Part shown: in pieces, positions 5,274-9,801 of the stretch
Position numbering within the stretch: the first letter of the stretch is position 1
How the letters are laid out: the number at the start of each line of letters is the position of its first letter
NCBI GenBank assembly: GCA_024643945.1
Contig: JAHELX010000190.1
Location: 1 to 9,801 of the forward strand
From: Anaerolineales bacterium
GTDB taxonomy: Bacteria > Chloroflexota > Anaerolineae > 4572-78 > NAK82
Length of the DNA stretch: 9,801 nt
Direction of reading: 5' to 3'
Translations under genes and position numbers: made by a program
The notes under the pieces: generated by a model
Seen by the model: the letters and a program-made list of their open reading frames with translations, nothing else
What the model was told of the DNA's origin: nothing
Database searches by the model: none

Positions 5274-6168
5274 CTTGCTTACTGCGGTCAGCCCGTCCAG
5301 ATCGCGTCATCCGGTAATAATCCAAGTATCCCTTTGCATACGGGTCAATTCCCATCAAAAAGTCCATGGCCGGTCTCAGCCAGGGCAGATGTGGGGTATA
5401 AGGATCAATCATGGCCACGTCCAATCCCCAGGCAGCGCTGGCAATGAAGTAGGCCAGGTCAAGCATCCTCGGGTTGGGCATCATAAAGCCGGCGTTACTG
5501 ATCCCCAGCAGGGTCGCCACCCCCAACTCGTTGTGAAGGGCCTGAATGGTCTGCAGCGTCGTCCGCATGCTGTCCGGCGCCACCCCCGACGGCAAGCAAA
5601 CCGCGTCGACCATAATGTCCTGGCGTGGAATGCCATGCGCTTCTGCGGCTGATACAATCCGTCGCGCCACAAATAGCCTTTCTTCCACGGTGTGGGGGAT
5701 TCCCTTTTCATACACCAGAGCGGTACCTATAGCTGCGCCGTGCCGGGCAATAATGGGCAACATGGCCTCGAGATTACGCCACTCGCCGTTGACCGAGTTA
5801 CACATGGCTTTGTAGAGGTAAGCGGCCAGAGCCCGGTCAACTGTTTCTGGATCCCGAGAATCAACGCCAATGCAGCAACCGGTGGCTTCATGAATCGTCT
5901 TGACTGCCAGAGGAACTAGTTCGCGTTCCTGCCCGATCAAGCTGGGCTCCATTAATTGAACATTGAAGACCTGGAGACCGAGGGCTATACCGTCGTTGGC
6001 AAGTTCTATTAAGGTGTCAAAGCGCCCTTGGTGCAACTCGGCCAGCACTTCCGGGCGCTCATAATAGTAACCACACTGATCGTTAACACACAGAATAGGG
6101 TGGCCAGGGCCAAATGGAATGATACCATCGGCGTAGGATAACGCTCCTGGTGGACAGTCTTTATCCAT
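5257..6168 (-). CDS. Methyltetrahydrofolate:corrinoid methyltransferase-like pterin-binding protein
   Basis: This 303-residue TIM-barrel protein of the pterin-binding family resembles AcsE and the MetH folate domain. Its landmarks line up with AcsE: GVDSRD (D103), CNSVNGEW (N124), IMVDAVCLPSGVAPD (D188) and LLGISNAGF (N225). Members move a methyl group between N5 of a tetrahydropterin and the cobalt of a separate corrinoid protein. The N-terminus is divergent: instead of the usual GERIN-type opening it reads PILCVNDQCGYYYERPE after about 24 extra residues. The DLNVG-type motif is replaced by VFNVQLME. The tail is also longer than in AcsE. No corrinoid-binding protein, corrinoid activator or second methyltransferase is in the window. 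The start ATG at 6166-6168 has only a distant GGGA, 29 bases after the transporter ATPase stop. The gene overlaps the hydantoinase start by 17 bases. The fold assignment is firm; the methyl donor and acceptor are inferred. Confidence 0.85.
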   Translation of the reverse strand: MDKDCPPGALSYADGIIPFGPGHPILCVNDQCGYYYERPEVLAELHQGRFDTLIELANDGIALGLQVFNVQLMEPSLIGQERELVPLAVKTIHEATGCCIGVDSRDPETVDRALAAYLYKAMCNSVNGEWRNLEAMLPIIARHGAAIGTALVYEKGIPHTVEERLFVARRIVSAAEAHGIPRQDIMVDAVCLPSGVAPDSMRTTLQTIQALHNELGVATLLGISNAGFMMPNPRMLDLAYFIASAAWGLDVAMIDPYTPHLPWLRPAMDFLMGIDPYAKGYLDYYRMTRSGRADRSKQDEHSL

Positions 6169-6197
6169 TGGTTGGGTTATCCCAGGGGGTCTGAGCT

Positions 6198-7295
6198 TCA
6201 GGGAGAGCCGTTGACCAGAAGCTTTTCGCTTTCCGCGTCAAATATGCGGATTCCCTGTGGGGCAAAACGCATCCACACACTAGCCCCAAGGTCCAAGCGC
6301 AGGCTGGCCGGGGCGCTGGCCTTGATCTTGTTATCCCCGCAAATCAAGGTCAATAACGTTTCTTTGCCCAGAGTCTCATAGATGTAGACGCTGGCCTCGA
6401 CAGCAAAAGGCGAGGCCTGGAATTCTATGGTAATGTCTTCAGGTCTGATGCCGAAAACCAGCCCCTTATCGCCTCGGATCTCTGCTAGCTGGCTCTTGAT
6501 TTGAGGTGGCAATGCATAGGAGAAAGATGGGGCGGAGAGCCGCGATTTGTCCGCATTTAGCTGGCAAGGGATAAAGTTCATGCCAGGGCTGCCGATGAAT
6601 CCGGCGACAAACATTTCATCAGGATGGTTGTAGACAGCTTCAGGATAACCAACCTGTAACACCTGTCCATTATGCATCACCACCAGTTGGTCGGCAAGTG
6701 TCATCGCTTCCGCCTGGTCGTGGGTCACATATACCGTAGTGACTCCCAGATCGCGCTGCAATCGTTTCAACTCGGCCCGCATGTTGACACGCAGCTTGGC
6801 ATCCAAGTTGGAGAGCGGCTCGTCCATGAGGAACACGTCGGGCTTGCGAACGATAGCGCGGCCAATGGCCACCCGTTGCATCTGGCCACCCGATAATTGG
6901 CGAGGATGCCTGTCCAACATCTCTTGAAGCCCCAGGATTTCGGCTGTCTCTTCCACTTGTTTCCTGATATCCTGCTTGCGCATGCGCTGGGCTTCGAGGG
7001 GGAAGGCCATGTTCTTGAATACGGTCATGTGGGGATATAAGGCATAACTCTGAAACACCATGGCCACGTTGCGGTCCCAGGCCGGCACATGCCCGACCTC
7101 GCGGCCGCGGATAAAGACTTCTCCCTCTGTGGGTTCCTCGAGACCGGCCAGCATACGCAGCAAAGTAGTCTTGCCACAACCTGAAGGTCCCACCAGTACC
7201 GCTAGCTGTCCGTCCGGGAATTCCAGCGTAACATCGTCAACGGCGAGGGTGCTCCCGAATTTCTTGGTGAGTGATTTTACGCGTACTTCTGCCAT
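6198..7295 (-). CDS. ABC importer ATPase, MsmX/UgpC/MalK type
   Basis: The protein has 365 residues, standard for CUT1-type ATPases, which energise uptake of sugars and other small polar solutes at the inner face of the membrane. Walker A GPSGCGKTT is at 36-44, the Q-loop FQSYALYPHM at 81-90 (Q82), the signature LSGGQMQR at 134-141, Walker B VFLMDEP at 154-160 and the switch His at H192 (THDQAEA). Residues from about 235 onward form the TOBE-type regulatory/OB domain with GIRPEDI. Start: ATG at 7293-7295 with AGAGGT eight bases upstream. It lies 44 bases after permease 2 and is followed after 29 bases by the methyltransferase-like gene, which ties transport to the catabolic enzymes. The substrate is not readable from the ATPase, and MsmX-type ATPases can serve several importers. 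Confidence 0.96.
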   Translation of the reverse strand: MAEVRVKSLTKKFGSTLAVDDVTLEFPDGQLAVLVGPSGCGKTTLLRMLAGLEEPTEGEVFIRGREVGHVPAWDRNVAMVFQSYALYPHMTVFKNMAFPLEAQRMRKQDIRKQVEETAEILGLQEMLDRHPRQLSGGQMQRVAIGRAIVRKPDVFLMDEPLSNLDAKLRVNMRAELKRLQRDLGVTTVYVTHDQAEAMTLADQLVVMHNGQVLQVGYPEAVYNHPDEMFVAGFIGSPGMNFIPCQLNADKSRLSAPSFSYALPPQIKSQLAEIRGDKGLVFGIRPEDITIEFQASPFAVEASVYIYETLGKETLLTLICGDNKIKASAPASLRLDLGASVWMRFAPQGIRIFDAESEKLLVNGSP

Positions 7296-7339
7296 GCCAA
7301 GCTACCTCTTCTAAATGCGAGTGGGTAACCCCTATGACG

Positions 7340-8194
7340 TTAATACTTAACTGCGCCTGCGGTTAGGCCCTTAATCACCCATCTCTGGAAAACAAGCACC
7401 AGAGAGATGACCGGGATAAGGGCCAGTATCACCCCAGCAGAAACCCAGGTCCATTGTTGTCTGAACTGAAACGAAAAGTTCTGGATGGCCACGGGGATGG
7501 TCCATACCTCTGGGATGCCCATAATGACCACCGAGGCTAACATGAATTCTCCGTACGAGCCGATGAAAGCAAATACGCCGGCGGCAAACAAGCCGGGCGA
7601 GGCCAGGGGCAGGATGACTTTTCCAAAGATCTGCAAAGGCCGGTACCCATCTACCTTGGCGGCGTCTTCCAGCTCGTAGGGCAATTCAACAAAATAGCTG
7701 GCCAGCAGCCAGGTGGCCAGGGGTACATTGTAAAACACGTTGGGTATGATCATAGCCGGGAGGGTGCGCAACAGCCCCAGAGACTTTAGAAGGATGAAGG
7801 TGGGGGCTATGGTGACCACGGGCGGGATCATGGCGCCCAATTGCAGAAGCAGCAGCGATTCAATCTTGTATGTAAACCGCAGACGAGCCACGGCGTAGGC
7901 AGACAGCGACGAGACAGCCAAACAAAGCACCGCTGTGGAAAAGGAGACCACAAAACTGTTTCTTAACGGTATCAGGAAATCAAGATCGAAGATGGCCGCC
8001 CGATAGGCCTGAAGGGTCGGTTCCTTGGGCCACAACTCGATCGGAATCAGGTACTCGGCTCCCATCGGCTTGAGGGAGGTGCTGAGAATCCAATACAGAG
8101 GCGAGAGGCAAAAAAAGGCGATGAGGAGGGTTACCAGGAGCGATAGAACCCGCTCGATGTTTTTCTGATTTCTCAATCTCCATTCGTAGATCAT
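7340..8194 (-). CDS. ABC importer permease 2, MalG/ThuG-like
   Basis: This 284-residue inner-membrane protein has six predicted hydrophobic segments: near 15-35, 78-100, 112-136, 147-167, 202-224 and 250-270. The cytoplasmic EAA coupling loop reads ELEDAAKVDGYRPLQIF (about 174-190), followed by the conserved GKVILPLASPG; this loop docks onto the ATPase. Length and layout are normal for the second permease of CUT1 systems. ATG at 8192-8194 overlaps the TGA of permease 1 (ATGA overlap of 4 bases) and has GAGG eight bases upstream inside the preceding gene, so the two permeases are translationally coupled. The C-terminus ends LTAGAVKY, a common end for this family. Confidence 0.95.
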   Translation of the reverse strand: MIYEWRLRNQKNIERVLSLLVTLLIAFFCLSPLYWILSTSLKPMGAEYLIPIELWPKEPTLQAYRAAIFDLDFLIPLRNSFVVSFSTAVLCLAVSSLSAYAVARLRFTYKIESLLLLQLGAMIPPVVTIAPTFILLKSLGLLRTLPAMIIPNVFYNVPLATWLLASYFVELPYELEDAAKVDGYRPLQIFGKVILPLASPGLFAAGVFAFIGSYGEFMLASVVIMGIPEVWTIPVAIQNFSFQFRQQWTWVSAGVILALIPVISLVLVFQRWVIKGLTAGAVKY

Positions 8195-9354
8195 GCTCTA
8201 AACCTCAAGTTGTTCCTGATTCTGCTGACGTAGAAAAAGCTGAGGGCCAGGATAACTAGAAAGACCACCATGCCGTAAGCAGACCCCAGGCCAAACCTGG
8301 CGCGGGTAAAGTAGAACTGATAGGCGAAGGAACTCAGTGTTTCGGTTGTGGTTCCCGGGCCGCCTTTGGTCAGGCCATAAATTAGATCAAAGGTGCGCAG
8401 GGCATCCATAGACCTGAAGAGCAGGGCTACCAGGATAGTGGGTGTCAGCATGGGCAAAGTGATTCTGCGAAAGCGATAAAAGGCGCGGGCACCGTCTACC
8501 TTGGCTGCGTCGTAAATATCCTGGGGGATGATCGCCAGCCCCCCGATTAACAGGATGGCGATCATCGAAGACATTTTCCATACGTCGGCCAATATGACAC
8601 TGTGCATGGCAAGAATGGGGTCGGCCAGGAATAAAGGTGGCTTCTTGACAAGACCTATCTGCTTCAGCAGGTATCCCATGCCGACGTCGGCATTGAAGAG
8701 CCATTTCCAGATAGCAGCCGAGATAATGGGGGGGATGGCCCAGGGGACGACGATGATGGAGCGCAGAATGCCCCGCAGCCGGCGTCCCACCCAAAATGTG
8801 GCCATGGCCATGCCCAGCCCGATCCAAAATTCGAAGAATACGGCGACGGCGGTAAAGTAAAATGTGTACCGGAGTGCTCCCAGAAAGTTCTTGCTGCGGA
8901 AAACATCGAAATAATTGGCCAGGCCCACAAAGGTCTCCTGGGTCCATTTGGTAGTGTGATCGAGATCATTCAAGCTGTAAATGATGGTTTGGGCGATTTG
9001 ATAATAGTAGAAGAGAAAAATGCCGATCACCGCAGGCAGGATAAAAAGTAGCGCGATTTCGGCTTCGGATAAGCCACGCCAAGCCCTTTTGGCCAGCCAA
9101 ACCCCCAGCACAACACTGGCCAGGATAGCCAGCAAAGCGGGGGCAACGGCCAGGGTGGGGTTAAGGACGAAGATGAGCGCGGTGATGGCGTACACTCCGC
9201 CGACCAGGAAAACCAGGTATCTCTTGATACCTCTCTGGCCGCGTGTCGCGCCCTCTGCTCGCGCCAGCATCATAAAGCCCAGGAACAACAGGCCTACGAT
9301 AACCACATAAAAGAGCAGAATGCGAATCAGCGGCACCAAAGTAGCGCTCAACAT
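8191..9354 (-). CDS. ABC importer permease 1, MalF/UgpA-like, with N-terminal extension
   Basis: At 387 residues this permease is about 90 residues longer than the usual CUT1 first permease. The canonical core starts near residue 98 (EIALLFILPAVIGIFLFYYY) and runs to the end, with the EAA loop DIYDAAKVDGARAFYRFRRI at about 279-298 followed by TLPMLTP. Ahead of it residues 1-95 add about three more hydrophobic segments (roughly 7-30, 44-64 and 68-87), separated by a basic linker ARAEGATRGQRGIKR. This recalls the extra N-terminal helices of MalF, without MalF's large periplasmic P2 domain. Start: ATG at 9352-9354, with AAAGGT about ten bases upstream. A strong hairpin (9402-9443) separates it from the binding-protein gene. 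Its stop overlaps permease 2. The solute is unknown. Confidence 0.94.
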   Translation of the reverse strand: MLSATLVPLIRILLFYVVIVGLLFLGFMMLARAEGATRGQRGIKRYLVFLVGGVYAITALIFVLNPTLAVAPALLAILASVVLGVWLAKRAWRGLSEAEIALLFILPAVIGIFLFYYYQIAQTIIYSLNDLDHTTKWTQETFVGLANYFDVFRSKNFLGALRYTFYFTAVAVFFEFWIGLGMAMATFWVGRRLRGILRSIIVVPWAIPPIISAAIWKWLFNADVGMGYLLKQIGLVKKPPLFLADPILAMHSVILADVWKMSSMIAILLIGGLAIIPQDIYDAAKVDGARAFYRFRRITLPMLTPTILVALLFRSMDALRTFDLIYGLTKGGPGTTTETLSSFAYQFYFTRARFGLGSAYGMVVFLVILALSFFYVSRIRNNLRFRA

Positions 9355-9401
9355 CAGAATAACGACCTTTCTGTATTGCGTTATCCAAACTTGTGGCGAG
9401 A

Positions 9402-9443
9402 CTGGGCCTTAAGGCTGTTGCGTTGCATAGCCTTAAGGCCCAG
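9402..9443. repeat. Strong 15-bp perfect hairpin between binding protein and permease
   Basis: CTGGGCCTTAAGGCT (9402-9416) and AGCCTTAAGGCCCAG (9429-9443) are exact inverted repeats around a 12-base loop. Each arm also contains the self-palindrome GCCTTAAGGC. The hairpin begins 15 bases after the stop of the solute-binding protein on the minus strand and ends about 47 bases before the permease ATG. No U-run follows. Position and strength fit a 3'-end stabilising or partial-termination structure that lets the binding protein be made in excess over the membrane components, as is known for binding-protein/permease junctions such as malE-malF. Confidence 0.85.
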
Positions 9444-9458
9444 CAGTCAGAGACTAGA

Positions 9459-9801
9459 TCACTGGAGCTCATCTATTTGCGTGCAGGCATCGTCGAGCGC
9501 AGCCTGGGGCGCTTTGCTGCCAGTCAACGCCGAGTGCAATTCCCCCTGCAAGATCACCGAGATCTCGTTGAACTTGGGTGAAGGGATGGGTGGAATGGCG
9601 GTGTCTGCGACGGCCTGGACGAGCGGCATGTTGGGGTTATTCTTAATCACATCCGGGTCGCTATAGATATTCATATTGGCTTGAACCGGGCCTTGGGATA
9701 GGTTGAAGCCCTTCTGAACCGGGAAGTCGAACATCACTTCCAGGACTTTGGCGGCTGCTTCGGGGTTGTCGGAGTACTTGTTGATAGAGAAGCCCCAACC
9801 C
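9459..9801 (-). CDS. ABC importer solute-binding protein, C-terminal part (runs off window)
   Basis: Only the last 113 residues are present. The frame is open to the window edge and starts GWGFSINKYSDNPEAAAKVL, matching the conserved helix-start of family-1 extracellular solute-binding proteins (normally about 400-450 residues, secreted or lipid-anchored). The tail PPIPSPKFNEISVILQGEL, followed by SALTGSKAPQAALDDACTQID, is the usual helical end of the fold, where repeated alanine-rich segments close the C-terminal lobe. In the cell it captures the solute outside the membrane and delivers it to the two permeases that follow. The ligand-binding residues lie mostly outside the window, so the solute cannot be inferred. 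The hairpin at 9402-9443 follows its TGA stop. Confidence 0.92.
   Translation of the reverse strand, partial: GWGFSINKYSDNPEAAAKVLEVMFDFPVQKGFNLSQGPVQANMNIYSDPDVIKNNPNMPLVQAVADTAIPPIPSPKFNEISVILQGELHSALTGSKAPQAALDDACTQIDELQ

Noticed and set aside
9402..9443. Intrinsic (rho-independent) terminator
   Set aside because: The stem is strong but no U-run follows in the direction of transcription, and the permease genes directly downstream clearly belong to the same importer.

Overview
The window looks like accessory catabolic DNA from a bacterium of moderate to high GC content. My best guess is a member of the Chloroflexota (Anaerolineae-like), often seen as metagenome contigs. I infer this from the mix of a CUT1 ABC importer, amidohydrolases, a Mer-like flavin/F420 enzyme and a methyltetrahydrofolate:corrinoid-type domain, and from the style of the intergenic GGAAGRCY repeats. 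There is no rRNA or other marker gene to prove it.

Every gene I can support lies on the minus strand, so transcription runs from high to low coordinates. From 9801 down to about 1108 there is a compact gene train. It holds the 3' end of a solute-binding protein (9459-9801), a strong hairpin (9402-9443), permease 1 (8191-9354), permease 2 (7340-8194), an MsmX/UgpC/MalK-type ATPase (6198-7295), a stand-alone methyltetrahydrofolate:corrinoid methyltransferase-like protein (5257-6168), a dihydropyrimidinase/hydantoinase (3882-5273), a MoaD/ThiS domain fused to an SsnA-like aminohydrolase (2234-3820), and a Mer-like LLM-family oxidoreductase (1108-2130). Gaps are short: there are overlaps of 4 and 17 bases, and gaps of 29, 44, 61 and about 100 bases. 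This supports a single operon whose promoter lies outside the window.

Taken together the train reads as uptake of a small molecule, opening of a cyclic amide ring (hydantoinase), hydrolytic removal of an amino group (SsnA-like) and one-carbon/pterin chemistry (methyltransferase domain and Mer-like reductase). The substrate is not visible from the sequence. A purine- or pyrimidine-type or other N-heterocyclic, possibly methylated, compound is an inference from the families.

Downstream (718-1107) is a 390-base region without a large gene. It holds palindromes, a fair sigma70-like promoter (895-923) and a 20-codon ORF with a near-perfect ribosome binding site (790-852). It is followed by an unrecognised 129-residue protein (328-717) and the 5' part of a flavodoxin-domain gene (1-213). 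This second unit is probably transcribed separately.

The most unusual item is the MoaD/ThiS-SsnA fusion. The sulfur-carrier-type Gly-Gly is buried at residues 84-85. The next codon, CAA, is one base from a TAA stop that would end a normal MoaD. The His normally found on strand 6 of the aminohydrolase active site also appears to be Gln.
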